In this document: piece after piece, positions 26,370 through 36,931 of the stretch
Layout: each line of letters starts with the position of its first letter
Numbering within the stretch: the stretch's first letter is position 1
DNA from: Herpetosiphonaceae bacterium
Lineage (GTDB): Bacteria; Chloroflexota; Chloroflexia; Chloroflexales; Herpetosiphonaceae
DNA length: 64,000 bases
Direction: 5' to 3'
NCBI GenBank assembly: GCA_026003835.1
Contig: BPHZ01000009.1
Location: forward strand, 44,493-108,492
Position numbers and translations under genes: made by a program
The notes under the pieces: generated by a model
Seen by the model: the letters and a program-made list of their open reading frames with translations, nothing else
Databases searched by the model: none
Told to the model about the DNA's origin: nothing

Positions 26370-29300
26370 TCACGGATCATCGGGCCGCCGCGCCCGCGGG
26401 AGCAGGCTGGATCGATCAGGCAGAGCCGGCTGCGCCGCAAGCTGTCCCGTCACACTCAGCCCATGTAGCTCTGCCCGGTTGTTGCTCTCGTCCTGCTCGC
26501 GCACCATACCTGTCGCCACACCAGGATTCCAGACATCGACGTACACATACAGGTCGCTGGTCCTCGGCACAAAAGAGCCCGACCAGATGGTATTGCCCGC
26601 AACATAGCTATCGGGCGTAGAGGTCAGCACAATGCGCTGTCCTACAGCCAGGTCCGGGACGTACCAGGAAATGCCCTGGCATGGGTCCAGGCTACACACA
26701 TCGCTCCACAGCGTATTCGCCATCGTCGGCGGCGACGATGGATTGATGAACAGATCAACCCAGAACGGGCCGGACGCTACAGCGCCCTGATTGGTAATCG
26801 TCACGGTGATCTGCACCAGTTCGTCCGAGGTAAAGCTGCGCCTATCCGGCGTCAGGCTGAGCGTGGCGACGAGATCAGCGCGAGGCGTCATGTCTGCGAT
26901 AAAGGGCAGGTAACGCCGCCATATACCCAACTCCGTTATCTCAGCCACGCTGTTGTTCGTACGATCAGGGTCATACTCATCCGCTGCCACCGTGGCACTG
27001 CTGCTTACAGGGCTCTTGGCGCTGTTCGTCACAGTTCCGCTCAGGGTGACCTGAGCGCTGGCTCCGGGCGCCAGTTCTCCCAACTCGCATATGAGCGTAT
27101 CATTCTTCAGGCTGCAAATCGGTTCGTCTGGGGAGGTTGTGTTAACCTCAATACCGGTGGGTAGCGTCGCGGTCAGCACAGTACTGATCGCCGTCGATGG
27201 CCCGTTATTGATGATAGTAAAGGTGTAGGAGATGGCGAAACTACTTGCCGTTGCCTCAGCAGTAAGCGACAGATCGGCAATCGGCCTCACCAGTGTCTCC
27301 GCACTGGCGCTATTATTCGTCAGATCAGGATCCGGCACCGCCGACTCGACTCCGGCGGCGTTCAGCAGCATTTCGCCCTCACCCGGCACTGTTACCAGCA
27401 CAATAACCTCCGCCGACTCCAGCAGCAGCAGCTCTGCTCTGGTGCAGGTCAACGTATGGTCTGCGCCGGCATAGGCGCAGCTCCAGCCAGCGCCGCCAGC
27501 GCTGATGAAGGTTGTGCTGGAGGGCAGCGCATCGGTTACGGTGATTGCGCGAGCGGGATGAGGTCCATAGTTGGTGACGTTCAGTGTATAGCTCAACGTC
27601 TCATTGGCGTCAATTGTGGCGGCGGCGCTCTTCTCGATGGCAAGATCGGCTTGCTCCACCACCTGAGTGCTTGCCGAAGCGACATTGTCGAACGAATCGA
27701 TATCGAGGCCGCCGCTAGTTACAGTCGCCGTGTTGGTGATCACGCCCGCCGCTGTTGGGTAAACAACGATGTTGAAGGCCGCGCTTGCGCCGGCTGTGAG
27801 CGTTCCAGGGCTGCACGTGACTGTTTTGTTGCTCTCACTACAGCCGGTTGAAGCGCGGATAAACGTCACGCTGGAGGGCAGCACATCAGTAATCGTCGTC
27901 AATGGCGCGTCTGATGGGCCTGTATTTGTGACCGTCAGCGTATACTGCAACAGCTTCCCAACGAGGACTGAATCAGGTGTAGCGCTCTTGGTGAGCGATA
28001 AACCGGTAAGATGGCGCACTGTTGTGGTGATTGAGGTTGAGGCCACTGCTCCATTGGCAGCGCTGACCTCTGCACTATTGGTGATCACGCCGCCGTTGTC
28101 GGGCGCTTGCACCTTGATGGTGATCTGCGCTGTCTGATTGATTGCCAGCGCCGGCAGGGTGCAGTTAACGATATTGCCGGCCGGCTGCGGGCAGCTCCAG
28201 CCGCTTCCCTCGGCGCTGATAAAGCTGACGCCGAGAGGCAGGGTATCGGTGACCGTCAACAGGTTCGCTCGCCCTGGGCCAGCATTGGCAATAGTCAGTG
28301 TGTAGGTCAGCGGCTCGGTGGCAATGACCGGATCGGGGCTGGCGCTTTTGCTGATACTGAGCCGCGCCGGAGGGTTATCGCCGACAGCCCAATCGCCCCC
28401 GAGCTGCGAGATATTCGCTCGCGTCACGCTCTCAGCTGTTGTGGTATCGCTGTCGCAATCCCATTCGCTTCCGCTGCCGCTGTAACGACAGACCTGGGCA
28501 GTAGCGGCGTTCACCTCGTGCGGCAGCGATAGATCAACGCTAAAGTCGCTGCCGGCTGGCGTAATCGTCCAGTAACGACCCGTTTGGATGCCCGCTGGCG
28601 CATTGGGATGGCTTATATCACGCCTGTCGATCTGCACGCTGCTCAGGCTGCCAGGCACTGTCACATCCAGCGTCACTCCGGTCAGACCAAAGCTGATCTG
28701 CCCGGAATCAGAGATAGCCTGTGTCTTGCGGATGGTGCCGTTGTTGCTCAATACACCGGAGATCTCCGCATGGTCAGCAGAAACCTCCTCGATCAGCAGC
28801 GTTCCATTGCCGACGATAAGATGATGGAAGGTTGTTGGCACAGTGAGCGTCAGCGTCTGAGTCATACCACTGTTGAAACTGACCGTGCCGCCGTTGGCGT
28901 TGAAGCTGCCCTCGCTAGTCCAGTCGCCGCTGACGCTCAGGCTGGCGCCGCTGTCCGGCGCGAGCGTGCCCGCCGCCTCGATCACCACATCCACAAAGCT
29001 CGAGCCGTCCGCCGGCTGGAACTGCCCATCGCTCACCAGCAGCGTGTCCGTCACCACCAACGCACTGTCCGGGTCCACACTATCGTCCGGGCTGATCCCG
29101 GTATTGGCGATGGTCAGGTTGGCGAATGTCAGCGCTCCACTAATGGTCTGCCCCGCTGCGCCGGTGAAGCGGACCGTGCCGCCGTTGGCATTGAAGCTGC
29201 CCTGGCTGCTCCAGTCGCCACTGACGCTCAGGCTCGCCCCGCTGTCGGGTGTGAGCGTGCCCGCCGCCTCGATCACCACATCCACGAAGCTCGAGCCGTC

Positions 29301-31986
29301 CACCGGCTGGAACTGGCCGTCGCTCACCAGCAGCGTGCCTGTTACCACCAGCGCGCTGTCTGCAGCCACACTATCGTCTGGGCTGGTCCCGCTGTTGGCG
29401 ATGGTCAGGTTGGCGAATGTCAGCGCTCCACTAATGGTCTGCCCCGCTGCGCCGGTGAAGCTGATCGTGCCGCCGTTGGCGTTGAAGCTGCCCTGGCTGC
29501 TCCAATCGCCGCTGACGCTCAGGCTCGCCCCGCTGTCGGGTGTGAGCGTGCCCCCTGCCTCGATCACCACATCCACGAAGCTCGAACCGTCCGCCGGCTG
29601 GAACTGGCCGTCGCTCACCAGCAGCGTGCCCGTCACCACCAACGCACTGTCCGGGTCCACACTATCGTCCGGGCTGATCCCGGTATTGGCGATGGTCAGG
29701 TTGGCGAATGTCAGCGCTCCACTAATGGTCTGCCCCGCTGCGCCGGTGAAGCGGACCGTGCCGCCGTTGGCATTGAAGCTGCCCTGGCTGCTCCAGTCGC
29801 CACTGACGCTCAGGCTCGCCCCGCTGTCGGGTGTGAGCGTGCCCGCCGCCTCGATCACCACATCCACGAAGCTCGAGCCATCCGCCGGCTGGAACTGGCC
29901 GTCGCTCACCCGCAGCGTGCCCGCCACTGCCAACGCGCTATCCGCGACCACATTATCGTCCGGGCTGGTCCCGGTGTTAGCGATGGTCAGGTGATAGAAG
30001 CTGGTTGTGCCGCTGATGCTCTGCCCCGCCGCGCCGGTAAAGCGGACCGTGCCGCCGTTGGCGTTGAAGCTGCCCTGGCTGCTCCAGTCGCCGCTGACGC
30101 TCAGGCTCGCCCCGCTGTCGGGTGTGAGCGTGCCTGCCGCCTCGATCACCACATCGGCGAAGGTCGAGCCGTCCGCCGGCTGGAACTGGCCGTCGCTCAC
30201 CCCGCAGCGTGCCCGCCACTGCCAGCGCGCTGTCTGGGTCCACATCATTAGTGTCACCTGGATTTGCCGAGGTGTTGGCAATCGTGAGGTGATAGAAGCT
30301 GGTTGTGCCGCTGATGCTCTGCCCCGCCGCGCCGGTAAAGCTGACCGTGCCGCCGTTGGCGTCGAAACTGCCCTGGCTGCTCCAGTCGCCGCTGACGCTC
30401 AGGCTGGCGCCGCTGTCGGGTGTGAGCGTGCCCCCTGCCTCGATCACCACATCCACGAAGCTCGAGCCGTCCACCGGCTGGAACTGGCCGTCGCTTACCC
30501 GCAGCGTGCCCGCCACCGCCAACGCGCTATCCGCGACCACACTATCATCCGGGCTTGTTCCTGTATTGGAAACCGTTAGATTGAAGAACCTCGGCTCGGC
30601 GCTGATCTCCTGCGCATTCATGCCGTTGAAGAGCACAGTACCATCGCGCGGCGTAAAATGTCCACCGTTATTAATCCAGTTCCCGGCGACATTAATCGAA
30701 TAATTGTTGATGCCTACATCAAGCGTACCGGCATTCAATAAGAGATCACCTTCAATTTCCAGTGGGCCATTCGTAATCGTTGTCGTCGCCCGCACGATAT
30801 CCGGCTGTCCGCCGCTGCCAAGGTTGGCGATCTCCTCCTCCGAAAGCGCCCGGTTATAGATTCGTACATCGTCGATCTGCCCATCGAAGTGGCGCCCACT
30901 CATCTCGGCATTCTCGCCAATTAGCACCGGCCAGTCATTCGTCGCAATCGAGCCTGAGGCCGCCACTGAAGCGTCAAGCGCGCCATCGATGTAGATCGAC
31001 TTACGCGAACCGTCGTAAACCGCGGCAATATGATGCCATTGCCCATCGTTGATGCTGCTGGAGCTTTCGAGATCGGTGTTTGAAAGCCCGCTGGTACCGA
31101 AGGCAACAGTGTCCCTATCGTTGTAGCGATGTAAACGCCAGGCCGAATCGCCTTTTGTGATGATCGCCTGCCAGTTCTTGTTGAAACTATCCACCTTAAT
31201 CCAGGCGGCAATGGTGATCTGGCCCTGCAGATCGAAGGATGATTCGTCGGCAATGGTAACGGAATCATCGGAGCCGTCGAAGTCCAGCGCCGCCGGGTTG
31301 GTGTAGCTCACCGCCGGCGGCACCACAGTGGTCCAGCTTGGGCTGCTAAGTGTGCCCGTGTTGCCGTAGCCGGACGAATCTGCAGTGTTGCTGCCCGCGC
31401 CCTCGTCAAGCTTCCAGTAGCCCACCAGCCCGTTGTTGATAATCAGGTCATTGAAGACCGTCAAACCTAGAACGTTGAGACTCTGGTCTGTGGCGTTGTT
31501 CAATAGCACTCGGCCGCCATTATGGACGAATGTACCGCCACTATGCTGGAAGCCACCGGCAACGCTGATCAGGCCGGCGGTAGCAGTAAAGCTGCCGCTC
31601 TCAATGGTTAATGCGCCCCCAACAATCAGCGCATCCGAGGCAGAGCCGCCGCTCAGATCCATGGTACCGCCACTGAGGACATCGCCTGCTACCTGAAGGG
31701 TTCTGGGAACACTAGTATCGAGCATGAGAGCTCCGCTCGCCGAAACGGTAAGGGCGGCAATTGTCGGGCTGGTATCGAGCGTAACAGCATGGTTGATCGT
31801 CACACTATCGCCGCTGCCGGGCACCCCACCACCACAGTCCGCCCATGTCGAGGGACTGCTCCAGCTCCCCGAGGCGGCTGTCGAGCACGAGGACGCAGTG
31901 GCCCAGGGGGGAGACAACAACAAGAGGCCCCCCAGGATTGCCAGGACGACTACAATGTGGGCAGGCTGTAGACTAAGTATCTTCAT
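26370..31986 (-). CDS. Secreted LamG / repeat / DUF11 / CARDB protein (one +1 frameshift)
   Basis: A secreted protein of about 1870 residues once one frameshift is repaired. Order: signal peptide (1-31, ending PPWATA), a G8-like N-terminal beta region (SGSWSSPSTWADCGGG..), a LamG/concanavalin-like jelly roll at about 190-390 (GLVGYWKLDEGAGS..VRIYNRALSEEEIANL), and six tandem 97-residue repeats (VSDGQFQPADGSSFVDVVIEAGGTL..). Four DUF11 modules and a CARDB-like C-terminus (NRAELHGLSVTG) complete it. The break is in the C run at 30200-30203, which has four Cs where the other repeat copies have three; removing one restores the frame. LamG domains usually bind glycans, so a carbohydrate-binding adhesin is plausible. 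Its ATG overlaps the stop of the upstream gene (31983-31986), so the two are translationally coupled. Confidence 0.85.
28872..30640 (-). repeat. Six tandem 291-bp coding repeats
   Basis: The motif GGCTGGAACTGGCCGTCGCT recurs every 291 bp (for example 29305 and 29596), encoding 97-residue units with DGQFQPADGSSFVDVVIEA and SLSVSGDWSSQGSFNANGG. Six copies are present. Several neighbours are nearly identical at the DNA level, so recent expansion or gene conversion is likely. One copy contains the frameshift at 30200-30203. Confidence 0.9.
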
Positions 31987-34181
31987 TGTTTCCTTGCATT
32001 ATCGTGCAGTGGGCGCGGCGGTCGATCAGCGGCGCGCGGCAGAGCAGGCTGCGCTGCCATAACACCGCTGACGGTCAAACCATGGAGTTCCGCCCGGTTG
32101 TTCTGCTCGTTTACCTCCTGAACGAGCCCATGTTCGGAATCAGGGTTCCAGGAATCGACATAAATGTAGAGATCCGTTGTTCCCGGCACAAAGAACCCTG
32201 ACCAATGCGAATGATTCTCGGAGTAGCTCCTGGATGTGAGCTGAACACTCTGGCCGGGAGCCAGTCCTTCTGTGACATACCAGGCGATACCCTGGCATGG
32301 ATCCAGCGTACAGAGCTCAGACCAGAGCATATTTGCCTTTGTCGGCGGCGTCGATGGATTGATATAGAAATCGACCCAGAATGGTCCGGCTGTAACCGAG
32401 CCGGTGTTGGTCACGATCACAGTGATTTCTACCGGTTCATCTACACTGAAGTTGAGCTTGTTGGGGTTGAGGCTCAAACTCCCAATCAGATCCGGTTTCG
32501 GTTCATGAATGAGAATCAGAGGGAGGAAGCTCCGATACATCGTGATAAAGGTTAGATCTGTTACCGCGTTGTTGGAGAGATCACTATCGCTAGCGGCGCC
32601 CATAGCAACAGCGCTGGTGGTCACTGTGCCGCCGGCGCTGGATGTCACCCGCCCGCTCACAATTACCTGCGTGCTGCCGCCGGGAGCCAGCGCGTTGAGC
32701 GTACAGATCAGCTCGCCGGTACTGGCGCTACAGGTTGGCTCGCCCGGTGAGGATGCGCTGAACTCAATGCCGACGGGTAGTGTTGCGGTCAGCGCCACAC
32801 TTGCCGCTGTTGATGGGCCGGCATTGGTGATAGTGAAGGTATAAGCGATAGTCATCCCACTCACCAGCGATTCGGCGGAAAGACCAACGTCGACGATTGG
32901 AACAACTGTTGTACTCGCCGAGGCGCTATTGTTGGTCTTGTTTGAGGTCAATCGATTCAGCCGTCACCGTCGCAGTATTGACAATGGTACCCGCCCTCAG
33001 CTGGGGCCGTTATAGCTATGGTGATATCCGGCGCCGTTGTAATCAATAACGATGGGAGCGTACAGGACACCTCATGCAGAACGCCATCGTAGCTACAGGT
33101 CCAGCCGCTACCTGAGGCGCTGATAAAACCGGTCCCATCCGGCAGCGCATCGGTAACGGTAATACTTCGCGCGCTGTTTGGCCCACTATTAGCAACGCTC
33201 AATGTGTACGTCAGCAGGTCTGTCGCGTTCACTGTCGAGCTGCTTGCGCTCTGGCTGACAGCAAGATTAGCATACCCAACGACGGTCGTCTGTTCGGTTG
33301 CCGTGTTATTGCTCGTAACTGTATCGCTGTTATAGGGGCTGCTTGTCACGCTGACAGTATTGGAAAAGACGCCGTCGACAGTTGGTTGTACGGAGATCAG
33401 CAGCGTGTTGCTGGCACCGGATGCTAGAGAGCCGATAGTGCAGATGACGCTGCCTGGAGTATCCTCATTACAGCCTGTCGAAGCTCCAACAAAAATAACG
33501 CCGGACGGTAGGGCGTCGGTCACGATAACATCGACGGCATCAGATGGTCCGGTATTGGAGACAACAATCGTGTACTGCAACAGATTGCCGAGCAATAGCG
33601 GGTCGGGGTCGTCGCTCATATCAATCGATAGATCGACTTGGCCATTGACGGTCGTTGTCTCGATAAAGCCGTTGTTGCTGAGAGTTGGATCGAATTGCTC
33701 GCCTGAGACAGTGACGTTATTCTCCAGCACGCCGCGCGTCGCAGCAGCAACAGCGACCGTGATAGTGATTGTAGCCGTTGCATCATCGGTAAGCGTGCCG
33801 ATAGCGCAAGTAACGCTGCCACTCGCCTCGCTGCAACCAGCGGTTGCAGCAGTAAAGCTAACACCTGCCGGTAGTGTACTAACCAGTGTTACACCGGTAG
33901 CCGTTGAGGAACCGATATTCTTGACTGTGTGAGTGTAGGTAAAGGAGTTCGCTACCGGCGATAACCGGATCTGTAGAATCGCTGCTGCTCACTCGCAGGT
34001 CGGCGCTGTCTGTCATACTTGCCGCAGCGGGGACGGCCGGAGTGATATTTCCGGAGATGGCGGGCCGGGGGAAACCCTCCGTACTGGAGGCTGCGACCTG
34101 GCTTGCCAGTATATGCACCAGCGCGGTAAGCACAAAAAGCGCTCGTGTGGTAGCAGCGAACCAGTGGAGGAGTATCTTCAT
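31983..34181 (-). CDS. Secreted DUF11/CARDB protein (three +1 frameshifts)
   Basis: A secreted protein of about 730 residues after frame repair. It has a signal peptide (MKILLHWFAATTRALFVLTALVHILA) and N-terminal region paralogous to the 3198-aa protein, about four DUF11 modules (ANSFTYTHTVKNIGSS.., VDLSIDMSDDPDPLLLGNLLQYT.., ANLAVSQSASSSTVNATDLLTYT.., VDVGLSAES..), and a CARDB-like C-terminus (PDLIGSLSLNPNKLNF..EVNEQNNRAELHGL). The frame breaks by apparent single-base insertions near 33949-33960, in the C run at 32990-32992 and near 32952; each repair restores typical DUF11 sequence. It is the first gene of the secreted-protein locus, and its stop overlaps the next start. Three lesions make a genuine pseudogene possible, although same-sign errors elsewhere favour sequence artefact. 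Confidence 0.75.
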
Positions 34182-34350
34182 AGCGCCTACCCATGCATTC
34201 GATGATGGTTATAGATGTGGAAGCGATAGTGCCTAAGTTGGGGATGGCTCCGCGAGGCGCAAGATAACATCCCCGTCAGCTTAGCAGCCAAACAACTGGA
34301 CGGGCTTTGATGGGATTATAATTATTAATCGTTTAGAGATCGTTAATAGG
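34182..34350 (-). promoter_or_regulatory. Promoter and conserved leader of the first DUF11 gene
   Basis: The minus strand carries TCTAAACGATTAATAATTATAATCC (-10 TATAAT), GTTTGGCTGCTAAGC, then GGGGATG and CATCCCC as a 7-bp stem around a 21-nt loop, and ends GGGTAGGCGCTATGAAG. Order and sequence match the leader at 26131-26300. It shares the 34182-34471 spacer with the divergent cyclase gene. Confidence 0.55.
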
Positions 34351-34395
34351 TGAGTAGTTTGTATTTTTTAACCCTCTTTAGTCCTGCTTTTCGAG

Positions 34396-34401
34396 TATAA
34401 T
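34396..34401 (+). promoter_or_regulatory. Possible -10 box of the cyclase gene
   Basis: TATAAT, 70 nt upstream of the chosen cyclase start. It overlaps an in-frame ATG at 34400, which is a reason to reject that start. No clear -35 was found. Confidence 0.4.
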
Positions 34402-34471
34402 GACCACACATACTTTAATGATTCCCCAAAGTCCGAGCTTAACCATACACAGGGATCAGGAGGCTCGCCCC

Positions 34472-36043
34472 ATGTTGTCCGCCACGCCTTCTCCGCTAGC
34501 CGCGCTCGAACCGCGCTTACGCTCACTGCTCCCTGCCAGTCTCTACGCCGATGCATGGTTGAACCCAACGCCGGCCATGCTGATGCGCGTCTTTGAACAT
34601 CTGCGCACCCTGCTGCACATCCTTCACGATCACTTGCCCCGGCCTGTTACCGTCGATCCACCGACGCCTGGAGAACTACGCTACGAGTGGCAAGAGGGCA
34701 CGCTCATGTTCACCGATCTGGCCGGCTTTACGCCGTTGATGGAGGCTAACGCCGCACGCGGCAGCGCCGGAGCCAGAGAACTGTTGCGTCTGCTCAACAC
34801 CTACTTCGCGGCAATGCTTGAGATCATCAGCAAATCAGGCGGAAATCTGCTTGAGTTCACCGGCGATGCGATGCTGATCCAATTTCCGCCGGATCAAGAT
34901 GGGCGGGATACAGTTCAGGCAGTACGTGCCGGGCTGCGTATGCAGCGGGCTATGGCGGACTTCGCCCACATCGATACACCACAGGGTCAGTTTTCGCTCG
35001 GTATGCGCGTCGGCATTCATACCGGTCGCTTCCTGACAGCTGATATTGGGACGCCGCTACGCATGGAGCGCGTGCTTCTCGGCAGCGTGGTCCTACTCAC
35101 GAAAAAGGCCGAAGGTCTCTGCAAAATAGGGAGAGTTTGCCTGAGCAAGGCAGCCCGTGCACGGGTGGGCGATCGATTCCGCTTTGTGCCGGGCCAGTCG
35201 GGCCATGTGCTGGTCGTTGACGACCTCGACAGTAGACAGCTTGGCGAGTACGATCTATCCTCGCCAGGCAAACGACCTGCGAGCACGTTGCTGCTGGATC
35301 GCAGCAGCGAGGGACTGGTAGCGGAGATTGCCGGAGTGTTGGAGCGAGTCGAGCCGCTCGCCAGTCTGCTGCCTGCGCCGATCCTCAAACTTCTGGTTGA
35401 GAATACCGCTCGGCGCCGGATCCCACCGGATTTCCTGGAGCCAACCGTGCTCTTTGTCAAGCTGCTTGGGCTATCTGAAATGGCCGACCAAGCCCAGCCG
35501 GGCGAGGAGGCGCTGCTGGTCACCAGCTTCTCTCGCGCTTTTGCGTTGATCAATGCTGCCGTTGAGGCGCGGGGCGGCGTGTTGAAGAAAGTGACCTATC
35601 ATCAGGTCGGTTCGGATATGCTGATCTTCTTTGGGCCGCCGAATGCCCATACTGACGATCCGATACGCGCTGCCGATACGGCGCTCGCTATTCGCGAGAT
35701 CGTTGCAGGTCTAACGCCGCCGGTTATCAGTGGCAGGCATGTCGATGTTGGCTGCAAGATTGGGCTGGCGCGTGGACCGGCGTTCGCCGCCGAGATCGGC
35801 GAGCCGCGCGGGCGCCGTGAGTATAACATCCTTGGCGACTCGCTCAATGTCGCGGCACGCCTGATGGATCGGGCAGGGACTAACCAGATCTTGCTAACCG
35901 AGGTCGTCTATAACGAGATCGCGGAACGCTTCGCCTGCGAGCCCCTCGGACACTTCTCCTTAAAAGGTAAATCGACGCCAATTCGCGTCCTCGCTCTCCT
36001 TGGCCCCCAGGCGGACGATGAACTCGTCTCGGCGTTAGGGTAA
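34472..36043 (+). CDS. Tandem class III adenylate/guanylate cyclase (sAC-like)
   Basis: A 523-residue soluble protein with two class III cyclase domains. The first (about 65-240) has LMFTDLAGFT and LEFTGDAMLIQF, giving the two metal-binding Asp residues. The second (about 325-510) has VLFVKLLGLS, where the first Asp is Lys, but keeps YNILGDSLNVAARLM with the Asn and Arg that stabilise the transition state. The first domain lacks that Asn/Arg pair. The complementary losses fit one composite active site as in mammalian soluble adenylyl cyclase; this is inference. I start at 34472, eight bases after AGGAGG; the upstream ATG at 34400 overlaps the -10 box. cAMP is the most likely product. No sensor or membrane domain. 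Confidence 0.9.
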   Translation: MLSATPSPLAALEPRLRSLLPASLYADAWLNPTPAMLMRVFEHLRTLLHILHDHLPRPVTVDPPTPGELRYEWQEGTLMFTDLAGFTPLMEANAARGSAGARELLRLLNTYFAAMLEIISKSGGNLLEFTGDAMLIQFPPDQDGRDTVQAVRAGLRMQRAMADFAHIDTPQGQFSLGMRVGIHTGRFLTADIGTPLRMERVLLGSVVLLTKKAEGLCKIGRVCLSKAARARVGDRFRFVPGQSGHVLVVDDLDSRQLGEYDLSSPGKRPASTLLLDRSSEGLVAEIAGVLERVEPLASLLPAPILKLLVENTARRRIPPDFLEPTVLFVKLLGLSEMADQAQPGEEALLVTSFSRAFALINAAVEARGGVLKKVTYHQVGSDMLIFFGPPNAHTDDPIRAADTALAIREIVAGLTPPVISGRHVDVGCKIGLARGPAFAAEIGEPRGRREYNILGDSLNVAARLMDRAGTNQILLTEVVYNEIAERFACEPLGHFSLKGKSTPIRVLALLGPQADDELVSALG

Positions 36044-36072
36044 TCTAACTATCACATTACGTCAACAATCAC

Positions 36073-36101
36073 TGGACAAGTTTGCTATTCTACGCTATAA
36101 T
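36073..36101 (+). promoter_or_regulatory. Sigma-70-type promoter of greA(-lysS)
   Basis: TGGACA (36073-36078), a 17-bp spacer, then TATAAT (36096-36101). This is one mismatch from consensus with ideal spacing. The start site should be near 36108, giving a leader of about 130 nt before greA that contains an intrinsic terminator. Confidence 0.7.
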
Positions 36102-36149
36102 AAAGGCCTACGCGTTCTCCATTCGTATGTGATGGGGACGGGAGATGCA

Positions 36150-36176
36150 AACTGAGAGTTGCTCTCAGTTTTTTTG
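36150..36176 (+). terminator. Intrinsic terminator inside the greA leader
   Basis: AACTGAGAG (36150-36158) pairs with CTCTCAGTT (36162-36170) across a 3-nt loop and is followed by more Ts, making an eight-T run. It can end readthrough from the cyclase gene. Because a good promoter lies 50 bp upstream, it also sits between that promoter and greA and could attenuate greA. Confidence 0.85.
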
Positions 36177-36236
36177 ATCTCACAACGCGTGGATGCCAGA
36201 AAAAATTTTCACATTCAAGGACAGAGGCCACAAACC

Positions 36237-36707
36237 ATGAGTGAGAAGCCCGTTTACCTCACCCGCGAAGGCCGCGCCCAGCTCGAAGCAGAGCTTGAGG
36301 AGCTGTTGACCGTCGGTCGGAAGCAGGTTCAAGAGCGTATCCATCAGGCCAGGGATCTGGGGGATATTTCGGAGAGCGGCGAGTATGAGGATGCCAAGAA
36401 TCAACAGGCTTTTGTTGAGGGACGCATTCTCGAAATAAAAAATCTGCTCAGGAAAGCTCAGTTGATCGATGAGGAAAACGGGGATAACCGAGAGGTGCGT
36501 CTTGGCTCCAGCGTTACCGTTCGCTATGAAGATGGCGATGAGGAGACCTATACCATCGTCGGTTCTGCCGAAGCCAATCCCCGTGCTGGAAAGATTTCGA
36601 ATGAGTCGCCGATTGGTGCTGCCCTGATTGGCAAGCGCGCTCGCCAGAAGATCAGTGTCCAGACCCCATCCGGTACAATGAAGCTGACCATTGTACGTAT
36701 TCGCTAG
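36237..36707 (+). CDS. greA: Transcription elongation factor GreA
   Basis: A 156-residue GreA, which rescues backtracked RNA polymerase by inducing transcript cleavage. The N-terminal coiled coil is present (TREGRAQLEAELEELLTVGRKQVQERIHQARDLGDISESGEYEDAKNQQ) with the acidic tip residues of the DISESGEYEDAK loop, followed by the C-terminal FKBP-like domain ending QTPSGTMKLTIVRI. The start at 36237 follows AAGGACAGAGG and gives the normal length; a longer in-frame start at 36159 lies within the terminator hairpin and is rejected. lysS follows 340 bp downstream. Confidence 0.97.
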   Translation: MSEKPVYLTREGRAQLEAELEELLTVGRKQVQERIHQARDLGDISESGEYEDAKNQQAFVEGRILEIKNLLRKAQLIDEENGDNREVRLGSSVTVRYEDGDEETYTIVGSAEANPRAGKISNESPIGAALIGKRARQKISVQTPSGTMKLTIVRIR

Positions 36708-36907
36708 TGCTCGTTGTGTCTGGACAGCAGAGCGCCGGTATGCAGCAGACCTTCCAGCAGGTGACAGTGTGGGGCAAGGAGATCGATTCTCCATGCTCAA
36801 GATGGGAGCTTGCTTGGGCTGCGCCGCTCAATGGTTGGCGGGTTGCACATGGACAGTAGCGCTTCCACAGCACTGGCTGTGTGTCCTGTATCTCGGTCCT
36901 TCTTTCT

Positions 36908-36931
36908 GACGGCGGCGTTTATGCCGCCGTC
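36908..36931. other. Hairpin in the greA-lysS spacer
   Basis: GACGGCGGC (36908-36916) and GCCGCCGTC (36923-36931) form a perfect 9-bp stem with a 6-nt loop, 120 bp upstream of lysS and without a T run. The 36708-37050 spacer shows no gene and no T-box signature; this hairpin is its only clear structure. Confidence 0.5.

Noticed and set aside
28584..30251. A 555-codon plus-strand frame opposite the LamG-protein repeats
   Set aside because: Its sequence is itself a shadow repeat of the 291-bp units, with the composition of an antisense frame.
28872..30640. Regular repeats as a CRISPR array
   Set aside because: Units are 291 bp, in frame and coding, with no short repeat-spacer structure.
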